A stretch of DNA of 37,489 nucleotides from Dipetalonema caudispina (lineage: Eukaryota > Nematoda > Chromadorea > Rhabditida > Onchocercidae): positions 1 to 37,489 of the forward strand of contig JABVXV010000471.1 of assembly GCA_013365325.1 (NCBI GenBank). Direction: 5' to 3'. Made by a program: the position numbers and the translations under genes. Shown here one piece after another: positions 1 to 12,853 of this stretch. Below the pieces are notes generated by a model that was not told where the DNA came from, did no database searches, and was given only the letters and a program-made list of their open reading frames with translations. Numbering within the stretch: position 1 is the stretch's first letter; each line of letters starts with the position of its first letter.

Positions 1-88
<88 letters not shown>

Positions 89-96
89 TAATAATA

Positions 97-146
<50 letters not shown>

Positions 147-166
147 TAATAATAATAATAATAGTA

Positions 167-254
<88 letters not shown>

Positions 255-285
255 CGATAATAATAATAGTGAAAAATTCGAGGAT
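1..285. repeat. (AAT)n trinucleotide microsatellite at left edge
   Basis: Almost pure AAT/ATA triplets with a few interruptions (TGATAA, AGTAGT, GACGAT). An open frame through it encodes only isoleucine and asparagine runs and is not a gene. The right edge of the window carries the complementary ATT array, so the two ends are inverted copies of the same motif class. Confidence 0.97.
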
Positions 286-3200
286 TAATTCAACGACAAC
301 TTTTACAAACAATTAGTTAACTAATTTTTTTAATGAATGATTTATATTTCTTATTTATAAAAATTTTACTGATATTATATTGTTAAATTAGCAAACGAAA
401 GTGGAATGGGACAGCAAAAGCAAATGAAATAATGTTTTTTTTTTTCTTTTTTAAACAAAATTAAAGCATAACATGCAAATAAGTTCAGAAAATTTATCGA
501 ACTATTCATTTTGTAGAGAAATAAACGAACAAGCAAGAATTAATTTAATTAAATTAATTAACAGTAAATGGAAAAAGTTTGTTTACAATAAAAATTTGAA
601 GATTCGGACGATATTTAATATAATAAACAAGAAGAAAAAAGAAGAAGTGAACTTAGCTAAATAATAAAACAATATATTGAAATAAAAATGAAGAAGAAAG
701 ATGAAAAGATTGTTGAAGAAGCCGAAGAATAGAAGAAATGATGGACAAAAGCGGAAGTTACGTATTGTCCGTTCATTACATTTCGCTTCATTATATATCC
801 ATTCAATTATTCCCTTAGGCTATCATAGATTTCTTCAACCTTCTCAAACATCTAAATCAGATGTCTGTTGGTTGATTGATTTGTTAAAAATCTTGATTTT
901 AAAACTTTGAAATTTTATAACGAAAAAAAGACGAAGAACTGAAAGGGAGATAAAAAATTATAATATATAATGATTATTCATACTTTTTAATAAATTATTT
1001 TTTGTTTATTAGCTTATAATTTGGGCAATTTTAATCCTTACCTATTACTTGCTACTAAATTTTCTACCCATTGTGAATGAATATTAATAATGGAAACGTG
1101 TTTGATTAATATGGAAGAAAATATAATGATAATTAGTTATCATTATCTTTGCTTATTATTGCTATCATCGTACTTGATGAGGAAATTTGATTATTCTTTC
1201 GTAAATTAGATTTTAAATATTTTAAAACAGATAATATTTGTGCCATATACTGGTACCAATTCCAAAATGAGAGATAAGATCTGAACGGTTATCACTGTAG
1301 AACGGATAAATATTTCTTTTTCCTTTTTTTTTTTTTCTGAAGTTCAAATTTTTCACATTCTATTCAAAAATTTAATTCCAGACTACAATTATTTAAATAA
1401 ATTTTCTCACTTTTTTTACCATCTTTTTTAGCTTTTAATGATGTGATCGCTGATTTTATATACATACTATTATTTCAAAGAATTTGCTGCTCAAATTTCA
1501 CAACAAAATTTATGTTTATTATGACAAAAGCAATTAAATCATTCTTTTTGAAAAATTTATCAAAATATGAACTTTCGCAAAATTCGATTTGATTAGCTTT
1601 TTTCATATCACTGCTTGCGATAACAATGTATCAATGACGGAACAAAATAGGATTTATAATTCTAGAAGGAAAAAAAAAAAGGACCATCCAAATTAAGAGT
1701 AGGCCGTCCATATCATAATACATGAGTGTTTTTAAAATTTTCTGTACATTTTTCCTCAAAAAATTTAATAAACTAAATAATTGGATAATTTTACTGTCCA
1801 TGTTAATTTTGTGGCATAAAATTAATAGAAATTAATGAAGCAGTACAAGTACAGTTGAAAGGAAATAGTTGGTAGAATTTTTCCTGAATGAAGAGGAAAT
1901 GATTTTAGGAAATGTCGTTATGTTGTCGCAATTTTAAAAATTGATTGAAGAAATGAGGTGAATTTCCTGTAGATGAATGAAACGAAAAAGATGTATTTGT
2001 TGCAAATTTTACATCTAAAAGGACAATTACTAGTGTTTAAATTGAAAGTTTTTAATCAATCAATTCTTACATTCTAAAATTCAAAATGAAAAAGCAATGC
2101 AAAATTTCTATAACTTCTCAATAAATAATTCAATAGGTCATTTTTTTTACAAAATCATACCTCACAATAAATAAAATAATCTGGTCCTTTACAAAGAAAG
2201 GTTTTCAAAAGTTTAATTCGAAAAGAATTTCTTTTTTAAAAAAAATACTTTCTCTTTTTTTCGAAAGTTTTTGATGTAAAAATTTAATTTCAGGCAAGTG
2301 AAAAAAAAGGCCTCAATGAAAACAATATATGATATACATATATACATACATATATACAAAATTGGATAGTATTAAGATATCATATCATTGCATTTTCCCA
2401 CATATTAAATATACATTTCGCTTTTTCTTCTGCTCTCTCGCAAAAGTATCAACAAATAAACCACAAATTAAAATTTGAAAAAAAAAAAAAAATCCCATTC
2501 ATTTCTCAATTCTTTTATAAATCATCTTTGTCATGTTATGAATTGAATTAGCTAAATTTTATTCTAAAAATCGGAACAAAAAAAGAAGGAAAAGGAAAAA
2601 TACAATAGAAAAAATTAATGCGGAAAAAATTTTGCATGATGAGAGTTAATTTGTAACAAAAGATGAATGAAAGAATTGTGAAGAAAAAAAAATGAAGTTG
2701 ACATTTTTCAACTTACTCATTAAATGCCTAATTTTCTCACAGCATTCTAAATGAAATAAAAGAAGCCGATATGAATAAATATAAGCCAGAAAAAATTTGA
2801 TGGGTAAAATTTTGCAAAGATTTACAAAAATGACAAATATCATGCCATAAAATAATAACAAAATTATGAAAAATTGACGAATATCGGCTGAAATAATTTT
2901 TATTAAAATTTAAATGCTAGGGAAAATTAAAATCGAGCTAATTGGATGAAAGAAGATATTCAGATCAAACAATGCATCCTAAATGAAAAAGGTCAAAGTG
3001 ATATTAGCATACTAATGCATTATTATCACATTAAACACCAACAACTTCTCCGACTTTCATTCACAACGACGAAATTCCTTCATTCTTTCTCCCATCCCAT
3101 ATGTTCCTTTATTATCATATCCTTCCCTCTCAGATTAAATTATAAGTAATACCATTTAGTGTGATAAAAATCTCAAATTTACTCTTGAATAAGTTAATTT

Positions 3201-3838
3201 GAATTGAACAACAAATTAATTTCTCCCTTTCTTCTCCTCTTCTCTCTTCCTTCTTTCTCTCTCTTTCAAATAATTTATGGAAAAGTTGACAGTGAAAGAA
3301 TATGATTTGCCTAAGAAGTGTTAAAAACGAAAATTTTAGTACACATAAATATATCCAAAAATTCAAATTATTCATTGTTAGAAATAAATATTGGGGAAAA
3401 AAAATTATCATAAATGATTATGATAAAAGGAAGAAAGCTAATAATAAACTTCTCTATGAATATTTGTTTATTAATGTAAATATATCTCTATACTTGTTTT
3501 ATTGTTGAAAATAAATAAAACAAGTGACCGTTACTACATCTTCGATCTATTCACCCCCCCCCCCCCCTTCCAATAACAAATTACCTCAAAATCGTTTCAT
3601 CTTTCTATTTATGATAACTGGTTCCTGCTCATTCATTTCCTCTCTTCCCTCTTTTACTGCAATTTATTGTCCACTTCTACTTTTTTTTTTCCCCCCCCCC
3701 CCTTCCTAAATAACCTTTGATGGACATTTGCCTTATTTTGAGTTCCTTTCAATATAATTTATTCTCTGAAACATTTTACATACGACAAATAATTTTTTTT
3801 TTTTTTTCTATTCTTTTTTTTTTTCTTTTTAACTTTTG

Positions 3839-3874
<36 letters not shown>

Positions 3875-4544
3875 AATTGCAATTACAATAAAGGAAATTG
3901 TCTAATTATTGACATCTTTTGTAAGTTTTATCCTATATTATTTGATCTATTAGTTCTATCCTTCAAAATTTGAAGTTGATGAAAAGTGAAAAAATGTGAT
4001 AATTGAAGTATGAAGAAATTGATATGTATGTACACAATCCTTTCGAATGATTTTGAATTAAATTTTTTCCACTTGATAAGCTCACAATTTATTTTCTTTT
4101 TAACTCGTTTCTTTTTTCTTTTTGTTTCAATCAATCAATCAATCAATCAGTCAACCGGTCAATTAAACCAATCTTTAAATGTATATAGGGAAGACGAAAG
4201 TAAAATATCTTTCTTGATTTCATCATTTGTGTTACACAAGTTGTTTGTTTTAAGATTAAATTTAAAATTTCAAAGTTTATGGTTAAAATTTTATGAAATT
4301 TATGGTAATAATTTTTTATCAAAAAATATTATTCATATTCAAAAACTAAACCTAAACTCTAATCACATACTCTATCACCTAAATCCTAAGCCACCATTGG
4401 AGTGATTGTAAGCTATCATTTAATGCATGAAAAGATCAAGTAGAAAATAACATTCAAGAATTCAACATCAAAATTTTTCTAAGAAATTAACAAAATCTTG
4501 ATGTCGTCATATTATTTTAGGTAATGAAATGAATAAACAATATG

Positions 4545-4575
<31 letters not shown>

Positions 4576-5601
4576 CTGATCAACATAACAAGATATCATT
4601 CGATAAATTTATTCCTGATACCACATATCAGGAATAGATCTACCGGATTTTGGTACACAAAAAAAAAAAAGAAAAAGAAAACGGACAAAAGAAAGGAAAG
4701 AATTTCAAATTGTTACGATTCCTTTTTTTTTTTTTTTTATTTTTTTCATCACTGTTACAATTTAATTATCCCTGACACTCAGGAATTTCCTTTTTTCTTT
4801 TTTTTTTTTTTTTTTCTGCTAAATATTTCATTTTAATCCTACTGATATTGAAAAGATGCTAAGTTAACGTGAAAATATTAAATAAAGCTATGACAATTTT
4901 ATCATCGTTTATTTCATTTTTCCAAAAAAAGAAAATTATTCAATTTACTTGTGGTGCAATACTATTGCACAACATTTTATTCCATTAATTATACACTTTT
5001 TCAAATTTTACTAATTTTTGCAAATTTATTTTCGATACAATATTTTTTAATTTTCAATAACACACATGCATAATTTTTATGATAAAGATGAAAGAAAGGA
5101 AATGATTTTATTTGGAAATAAATTTGGTATAAAAATCAATATGAATTGACTAATTTATAAGATTTAATGAATTTGAAACAACAAATAGGTTATATTAAAT
5201 TTTAGATTCGACAAAATAGTTATTAAATAAATAATTTATGTTGTATAATTGTATTTGCTATTATTTCCATTGAAAATTTTTATCACTATTTCATAATCAT
5301 TGTTTACACAATGCATAAATAACGTGAACAAAAATTTGGGAAGATCACTGAAAATGGATGAACAGAGATGAAGAAAACTATTATTATTTTATTAAATTTT
5401 CAAGTTATCATTTAAATTTATAAAATTGTCCAATTATTTTTGCATTCTATTTCAAAAAATTTTCAGATAGAATATATACAACATTCATATATATATATAT
5501 ATATCCCTTCCTTTCATTTTTTATCCATTTTAGTTTTGCTTCTTTTGTTTATCAACAATTTCCCAAAATTTAATGATAAAATTAATACTTACTGCATAAC
5601 T

Positions 5602-5634
<33 letters not shown>

Positions 5635-6129
5635 GGATACAATCATGTAAGATTGACAACAAACGATATCTTATCAGATTTTATCTCACACCACCATAAC
5701 AAATATATCTTTATTGCTTAAATATTGTATTTTCTTCTTTTTTTTTTTTTTTTTTTCAACATTTCCAACGAAACAATCATCAAATTTAATCCTGTTTTCT
5801 ATGCATATACATTTTCCTTTTTTCTTCCTTTCATTGTATCATTGTTCCCTTTCTTCTTTTTTCTTTCACTTTATTTTTGTTTTTTTTTTTTTTTCTTTTT
5901 TTAAAATATCTTTTCTACTTTCAAAAAAAAAAAAGGACAAATATCACTTTGTTGCAGTATTCTTCACGTAATATAATGCTCTATCTTTTCTTTATAACAA
6001 TTATTTATTCAATGAAAATTTCAGCATTTACCATTATCCTATTCTTTTGTTTAAGCATATCAGTGGATATAATTAAATTCTCATAACAAAATCGCATTTG
6101 CTGATGATGATGATGATGATGCAATCTGA
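286..6129. other. Gene-free AT-rich stretch with homopolymers
   Basis: I find no open frame with recognisable domains or coding character here on either strand. The stretch holds long homopolymers: C runs at about 3553-3567 and 3691-3702, A at 3841-3870, T at 4545-4573 and A at 5603-5633. It also holds a (TCAA)n run at about 4127-4155, a short TA run near 5491-5503 and a (GAT)n run at 6102-6121. Short open frames in it are rich in F, I, K and N and look like random AT-rich sequence. Confidence 0.7.
3789..3870. repeat. Poly(T) block followed by A30, potential hairpin
   Basis: Interrupted T-tracts (3793-3830) are followed about ten bases later by an uninterrupted run of 30 A (3841-3870). The arms could pair as a hairpin. 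Confidence 0.8.
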
Positions 6130-6264
6130 ATGAATGATCAAAACAATAATTTATCCTTGTCAATTATACGAAAATTATACTGGTTTTCCCAATATCATCA
6201 ACCAAATGTGCAAGATTGGCAAGCTATATTCTGGGGCAGTAACTATCGATGCTGCTGATCACGA
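6130..6264 (+). pseudogene. Possible remnant of a BBE-type FAD oxidase C-terminus
   Basis: A 44-codon open frame. Residues 23-39 carry the pattern QPN-x3-WQAIFWGSNY, which resembles the C-terminal BBE (berberine-bridge-enzyme-like) segment of FAD-linked oxidases, where W-x2-AYYG-x-NY-x-RL precedes a K-x-KYDP motif. In frame the peptide reaches a stop five codons after the conserved NY. A two-base shift just after that point opens a frame beginning LLITKTRRND, loosely like the expected RLL-x2-K-x-R-x-DP continuation. The first 18 residues look like random AT-rich sequence and no other BBE or FAD-binding part is visible nearby. This could be a decayed gene fragment or chance resemblance; the call rests on about a dozen positions compared from memory. 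Confidence 0.22.
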
Positions 6265-6878
6265 AAACCAGACGAAATGACGTTACATGGCACAATTTTA
6301 TTTTGCTTGCAATCGTTTTAGAAATTTTTAACCACAATATTAAAAAACTCAGAGTTGTTTCTGCTCTAGCAAATGGATAACTAAAAAAGTCTTATACTAT
6401 CAATCATTCTATCATTTCGTTTAATCTATTGCTGGTTAAGTTACTCATGTTTAAGTCTAATGAGTAAAGAAAAAGATCTCATTTCCTATTTTAAATAACA
6501 GAAGCAGTAGTACCATGTGTCAACTTGAATTATGTTTGGTCAATATTTAGCGAGAAACAATACAAATAGTAGTCCACAAGTTTATTCATGAGCAAAATTT
6601 CTTATTACAATATATCATGAATAGAAGTAATTATTGATCTTGGAAGGATCTAAGCAAAAAAACTGAAGTAATTAGTTACCTTTCACGATCACTAAACAAT
6701 GATTAATATAGGTCTTTCTTCCTGATTCTCCTTTACTCTAGTTCTCAACAGTGGCATTAAGAACAGAAAAATTGAACTTAAAAATTTACTTCATAATTAA
6801 TGTCACATATAGTTAGTTACAACTTGTGAGCAGTAAGGCAGGGAAAATTCTGAGAAATGTGTAACACGTTGAACCGCA
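6265..6878. other. Gene-free spacer and presumed COQ8 3' UTR
   Basis: No coding signal seen. It contains TTTATT at 6581-6586, which on the minus strand reads AATAAA about 295 bases past the COQ8 stop and is the nearest canonical polyadenylation signal found for that gene. Confidence 0.45.
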
Positions 6879-9800
6879 TCATGTATCAATATTAATGTCT
6901 TCCACGTTAGCACCATCACCGAATTTGTACTCGTCATAAATCTGTTCGTATAAAGCACCGCATGCAACAATCGCCTTCAACTTCGATGCTAACAAAAATG
7001 ATCCGGAAAGCTTTCGATGCAATGAGTAGATTTCATCAGGTGGTGATATCAGGCGATGTTTTAACATCACCGGAATTAATGCGTGAATTCTTCTCGTTAC
7101 ATTCTGAAATTTTACAAATTTTGGACAACTTCAAACGTTTCAGAGACAGTAAGAGTTTAGCAAATAAGCATATGGTTAGAAGTATTATGATAATTTCAGT
7201 GAATTTTTTTATCTTCTCAAAGAATCCGAGTAATCAATCCCTTCCAAAAATGGAACAGCACGTGTGATTATATCCCATATCTATTGTAACATAATTGGGA
7301 TTACTAATAGCAAATAAGCTTTCAAACTTCTTATTTTCAAAGGTCTAAACCTGTTTCGAGAAATCATATGGAGTTGTTGATGCCAACGTCTCACCCAGAA
7401 TACTGATTGATTCACAATGAGCATCCTCCATTACCTGCAGAAATATTTTACGAGTGAAATTTTTGGAAAATCCATTTCACAATAACCGATTTATAACTCA
7501 TGAATATACGAATTTTGCTTTACAAAGCTACCTTTGATTCATATCCTGACAGGAAACCAATTTTTCTCGAATATTCCAGCATCTGCAAATGAAGTAGTTC
7601 ATGCAGTATCACTTTCACATGTATTAAAGGTTCAGTCGATCAGGATTTCGAAGATCAAAGATTGGGTCAACAGCCACATACTGTTTTAAGAAAATGCTTA
7701 CTTTGTCCCTGTCGTTATCATAAGCAGCACGAATAATGTTCATATATTGGTCAACAAATTTTTTGGGATACGAACGTGAAGCTCCAAAATCCAAAAGAAT
7801 TAACCTTGGACCATTTGCAGTCGGATGCTTGCCAAGATAAAAATTAGACCAGTTTGGATCAGTCTAAAAGATATCGATTAATAACCTATGCTTTCAAGTT
7901 TTAAATATCGACAATGCCAAATAGCTAAAAATACTTACAAGGTTTCAATTTATACTGCTAAATATATAGAAGTTTGAATGCTTACGTGGAAAGAGTCATT
8001 CATAAGTCATGCTTTAGTTTATGACATGAATAGCACATGAACAAACACGATTACCTGCATAAATCTCCACACAAAAATTTCGCGGAGACAAAGTTCGATA
8101 AATTTAGAAGCAATGTAATTACGAACTTCTTGTGGCTCATTCATACATTTGTCGATAGGAATACCTTCCATGTACTCTGTTGTCAACACGTGTGTTGTAC
8201 TTAGATCATCAATCACCTAAAACAATCAATTATCAGGTCACTTATGAAAAAGAAACTTCACTTAAACGATTAATACCTAATGAAGGATAGAACAACTTGT
8301 TATGTTATTTCCATATTTCCATATATTGTGAGGCACTTCCATATATAATACAAAACAATTAGCGGAGAAAATACCGACAAAAAAATGAGTCTTTATGAAG
8401 ATAATTAATTCTGAAATTATCAGGAGAAATCATCAACTCTCCAATTTACTCCCTTCTCAGAAATTTTCCCTTCATTCCAAATTTGTTCCAATTAAAAACG
8501 ATGTACTATATTTCCAGAATAAAGACAGTTTTTAAAAGAAGCTGACGAGTAAAATATTTCAGAAGCAACATTAAGTGCAAACTTTGGGAACATAAAAATG
8601 TTTGTCATCGGCCAACAAACGTCGGAATTCCTTCATAGCGCGTGCTTCGCGTCTGTAATCGCATTCCAATTTTAATTCTTTTCTTGCCACCTAAATTTCA
8701 GATATAACTAACAACCACAAAAGACTCATATATCAGAGACTAGTTCTGGGTTTATCCTTCAATTTAAATCCAAGGCTTTTTAAGTGATAAGCAAAATGTT
8801 GTTTTCCGTCTTAATTAAAATTAAAAAAATTCACCTTTGCAAAATTTTCCGGATAAAGACCCTTTGGAAAAAAGTTTCCATAGTTCAGTATTGTCACTAA
8901 ATTATCAATATCTGAATCGATGCCTGCTGATACTCCAGGATACTGAATTTTCAGTGCAATCTTCTCTCCACCAGGCAGCCAGGCTTGGTGAACCTGTAAC
9001 AGCAGAATAAAAGATTACTCTATTATTTTCTTAAGAATGAAAATCGTATAAACAAAAACATGAAAAGAATTGAACTGATTCTAACCTGTCCGATGGATGC
9101 AGCCGCAAATGGAATATCTTCAAATCTTTCAAATTTATCACGCCAATTGTAGCCAAATGAATCACACATTTGACGGTGAACCTGCCATAATGGCATAAAA
9201 TCAGCACTGTGTCGAACACGTTCAAATATTTTGAGTAACGCTGGCGAAATTAAATCCGAATCTAAACTTGAATTATCATACCGATCAAAGTGAAGTAAAG
9301 GCACCAAATCCTCATTTTAGACAAAAGATAAACGATAGTAGAATTAAAATGAGTTATTTGTAATTTGCGGATACATCTTAGACTACACAGACAGACTCAT
9401 GAACCTATAAATTTTGACGAAAGAAACGATGAAGAATAAGAACCTTGTATGCTGAGCATTTGACCCAACTTTAACGCAGCACCGCGCACTCTACACAAGG
9501 TGCGTACAATCTTCTCAGCATTCGCCTCCGTCATGAACGGATTTCCGTAAGCAGAAGCAATACTGGTATCTGCTGATGGATTTGCAGGCTAAATTCATTT
9601 CATTTCGAAATCGCGACTTTTGCTTAAAATTTTAGTCTCAGCAAAGAACAAAATTAAAATCTAAAACCGACGATAATTTACCTTACTCAATCCCAGTGTC
9701 CGCTTGCTGACTTCTGCAGCTGCACCCACAATGAGGCTTACTCCAAGCTGGCCAAACTGTGCAAACCTTGCTATGCGTGAGCTCGGTACTTTGCGTTCCC

Positions 9801-10804
9801 GATTTTTAGTATTTAGGAATTCCATTTCTACAGCTTTCAACTGATATCCCTGAACATACATCTCGTTTTAAATTTTGCATGATCAGGTAAGATGAATTCT
9901 GTAGCATGCTGATATGGAAATCAAACCTTTGGTAAACGTGGTTCATAATACTTTGGTTTCGGTGGAACTACTGATGAAGTAATATCTGCACCTTTTCTAA
10001 AAAAAAAAAAAAAAAAAAAACCCTGGTATTTTAAACAACATTCGAATAATCAAACACATTTTAATTCATATAATCATTCTCAATCAGCGAATACCCATGG
10101 ATTATAATGATTTCTAAATTATACGATGAGCAATTTACCTTAGAACATCATTTAGCTCTAATGCTGCATTTTCGGGAATTTGTTTTCTGCTTAACCCATC
10201 ATCATCATTCTTCCAGGATTTGTTATCAGAGCCGCTTGAAGTCCCAGCTTCCTAAGCAACAATGTTTTAGTGACAAGATTTGCTGGAGTTAAGAACTAAA
10301 ATTAATTCTTGAGACAAATTTCTTAAGAAAGGAATCATTTACTTCATGATAAATTCGGTGTGTAAGATCTGATGAATTGTCAAGAGTTTTGTCCGAGATC
10401 GTGTAACCTGCTGTACCTGTAACCACAGTTCAGAAACTTTTCCATCATAATTATCATAAAAAAATTAATGGAGAAAGAATTAAAGTAGTGGACATCTGCA
10501 TCCATCATGAAAATTAACACCAACCAGGATATATCCCTTTGGTAGCAAGTTTCGTTATTTCCCTAATACTTTCGGAAACCGTTTGGGCACGTCCAAAAAG
10601 ATCGCAAAATCTGTCGAGTATCCAGCTTCCACCTCTTGAAGTAACTGTTTAATTTAACAAATAACAAAAATGCTGAAGACTCAACAAAGTACATGAACTG
10701 CTACATACCCATTTGCAAAAATCCATGAAAATGAAGTGAACGTTGAAGTATATCGATATATACATCGCCCCAGGGAAACTGGTTGTAGACATTTCCAATT
10801 AGAT
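6879..10804 (-). CDS. coq-8: COQ8/ADCK family atypical kinase (UbiB fold), mitochondrial ubiquinone biosynthesis
   Basis: Atypical kinase/ATPase that supports the coenzyme Q biosynthetic complex at the inner mitochondrial membrane. Exons in transcript order: 10709-10804, 10525-10644, 10343-10416, 10139-10251, 9927-9996, 9682-9849, 9444-9588, 9086-9261, 8835-8993, 8583-8690, 8055-8216, 7702-7863, 7532-7582, 7351-7434, 6879-7103. All junction phases agree and give about 636 residues plus an unresolved N-terminus (human COQ8A has 647). Signatures are intact: KxGQ ([13 protein letters not shown], exon 9444-9588), the alanine-rich nucleotide loop FAAASIGQ (9086-9261), ALKIQYPG with the VAIK-type lysine (8835-8993), ECDYRREA (8583-8690), catalytic [11 protein letters not shown] spanning 8055-8216/7702-7863, and LLDFGAS. 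The C-terminal [16 protein letters not shown] matches the family tail. One donor, after 8583, is weak (GTTTGC). The true start codon is uncertain. Confidence 0.93.
10000..10020. repeat. Poly(A), the T-tract of a COQ8 intron acceptor
   Basis: About 20 A on the plus strand, forming the polypyrimidine tract of the acceptor before exon 9927-9996 on the minus strand. Confidence 0.85.
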
Positions 10805-10837
10805 CTGAAAAACTTACTTGAAGTCAAGATGTCGCAC

Positions 10838-10907
10838 TTGGTACCCTAACTGGCTGCGCACCAAAATGCGAAGTGTTTTGATTATTGGATCCAATTCGTC
10901 TCTCCAT
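10838..10907 (-). CDS. coq-8: Possible first coding exon of COQ8
   Basis: The frame required by exon 10709-10804 has no upstream ATG before a stop, so an earlier exon is needed. ATG at 10907-10905 followed by a donor at 10837-10836 (CAA then GTGCGA) gives 23 codons plus one base, the phase required to join that exon, starting MERRIGSNNQN. The implied intron is only 33 bases (10805-10837), shorter than usual even for nematodes. A competing ATG at 10921-10919 opens a 35-codon frame ending at TAA 10816-10814, but none of its donors fits the phase. The true first exon may lie further upstream. Confidence 0.25.
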
Positions 10908-11543
10908 GGATTGCGATTCATCGTTTTCCTTTTTTTGGTCTTAATGTAAAGAAAAAAACGTGAAAGCTCAGTTTAAAACAAATCCAAAAATGACTTATAA
11001 TAAATTATCAATTATCGACTCAAAAAAAAAATTTACTAAGAGTCAAAAATTTGGTACAGTAAAAGCATACCAATGAACTTGTCAAATAATCCTGGTGAAA
11101 AATTTGTTATTACAAGAATAAATGCAGTAGTTTAAACTGAAAATCCATTGTAACTTTCGAGATGAAAATAGTAAAAAACCAGTTGCGACATAACGATGAA
11201 ATCACAAAAATCACTGAAATTTAAGAAGATATTAGAGAATGTGGAGTCTTTTCACAAATGTAGAAAAAAAAGCTTTATTTTTCACGAAAAACAACGTGGT
11301 TCGTTGGCTCACTGTTTATCAGCGGACAAGCGACAACAAACTTTAATAAAATTTCACATCTAGTAAAAAATTCCGCAACTTCAAAATCAAAAATCAAATG
11401 ATTCAAACATACTTCAGAAAAGTTTTGCAACACTTTTTCAAATATTTTAAAAGTGAAGAAACAATTTTGTCGAAATAGAATGTAATAACCCCATAAAATG
11501 AGAATGAAACTTTTTAGGCCGATTAAAATCTATGTCTATAAAG

Positions 11544-11545
<2 letters not shown>

Positions 11546-11576
<31 letters not shown>
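11546..11576. repeat. Poly(A) homopolymer
   Basis: An uninterrupted run of about 31 A in the divergent intergenic region. Confidence 0.9.
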
Positions 11577-11578
<2 letters not shown>

Positions 11579-12049
11579 TCTTATTAGGAGGTAAAAGGTT
11601 ATATCTACCATGAAATTGATTTATTAAAATTTCAATCAACATGTCTAACTAACAAAATACAACAAGGATGAAATCATTACGGGTTGACCTTAATTAACAG
11701 AAAATATATCACATTGAAACATCGTGAAAATGATATATAAATACTTATTCATTACATCATATTATCTTTTACTTATCTCTCGTTATTGTTTTAAAAATTT
11801 AAATGTAAATTTAATTTACATTTTACAATTTGCATGCATTATTATCCGTTTAATTTATAGCTGTCTAAAACTTGCTCAATACATCCATCATTTTTAAGAT
11901 AGAGGAATTATGTGAGATGCTCTTCAGAGTTAAAAGCATCTCTCTAATCCGTTCATTTCACTACATTTTATCGACCAATTTTTGCCCTCTTTCCCTTTCT
12001 TTCCTCTTTTCCCTCTTCAACATTCCTTACCAGTAATACATCCTATAAG

Positions 12050-12122
12050 TATACATACACATACACATACACACATACACATACACATACACACACATAC
12101 ATACACACACACATACATCATG
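12050..12122. repeat. CA/CATACA microsatellite
   Basis: Mixed ACAC and ATACAC units in the intergenic region upstream of intersectin. Confidence 0.9.
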
Positions 12123-12274
12123 CATTAAGTATCTTTAAGCTAGTTAGATAGAGGTATGGAGAAATCCGTAGAATCATATTGTTATTTCGATTGGTTAATG
12201 GTTTTATTTTACTTTGTTGTCTTTTAGTTTCGTTTTAATTCTCTATCAATAACTCACAAATTTCATTTCGCTGA

Positions 12275-12282
12275 TGACGTCA
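12275..12282. promoter_or_regulatory. Full palindromic CRE (TGACGTCA)
   Basis: TGACGTCA, extended to the 10-base palindrome ATGACGTCAT at 12274-12283. This is the consensus full site of CREB/ATF bZIP factors. It lies about 1.35 kb from the proposed COQ8 first exon and 1.58 kb from the intersectin start, between divergent genes. Function is inferred from sequence only. Confidence 0.4.
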
Positions 12283-12841
12283 TACACGATCACATCACGA
12301 TAGCAAATAGATACAATGAATCATCGTTAGAAAGAACAGGTTATATTACTATCGAATGATTGTATTAATCGTATCATCTATAAATGTCTAATATATAATT
12401 AAAAAGAAAATTCTTAATATTCCTGTAAATAATTCAATATATTTATATTCTAGAATTATCAAATATTATATATTAAAATATTTGTTCATTTATACATGTA
12501 AAAATTATTTATTTAAAATTTTTGAATGTAATTATTTTGATGTATATATGTTATTTTGACGATCATATATTTCATTATTTTCAATGTAAGGAGGAAAATT
12601 TTTGTATTGAAATTGTGAAATTTAAAAAAAAAAAAAAAAAATTCCTTAAAAGATTGTATAATTCTATGCAAGTTAGAAAAAGAAAGTAAAATAAATAGTT
12701 TAATAATGTATGGGAACAACCAAAAATAACGTTAGAAATTGACGCGTGCATTTGCATGTTTGATGATGATTTCCGATTTTATATTTCCGGCATGTTTATG
12801 ATAATTAAAGTATGTTGTGGAATTTGTGTTACGCTTGTTTA

Positions 12842-12853
12842 CGTTACGTAACG
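12842..12853. promoter_or_regulatory. 12-base palindrome with TTACGTAA core (PAR/E4BP4-type bZIP site)
   Basis: CGTTACGTAACG is a perfect 12-base palindrome. Its TTACGTAA core is the consensus of PAR/E4BP4-type bZIP factors (the C. elegans CES-2/ATF-2 class). It sits in a locally GC-richer patch (about 12735-12900), 1.0 kb upstream of the intersectin start, the most promoter-like part of this region. Binding is inferred. Confidence 0.4.

Noticed and set aside
85..288. Open frame with Ile and Asn homopolymers
   Set aside because: It is the translation of the AAT microsatellite.
701..910. 69-residue open frame starting MKRLLKKPKNRRND
   Set aside because: No domain, no splice signals, isolated in low-complexity AT-rich DNA. 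A chance frame is more likely.
7151..7267. Plus-strand open frame over the COQ8 3' end
   Set aside because: Antisense shadow of the conserved COQ8 exons 6879-7103; no independent evidence of coding.
9262..9307. Extension of the COQ8 exon up to 9307 ([13 protein letters not shown])
   Set aside because: It would need a non-canonical intron boundary. The acceptor TTTAG at 9266-9262 gives [13 protein letters not shown], with exact family spacing and correct phase.
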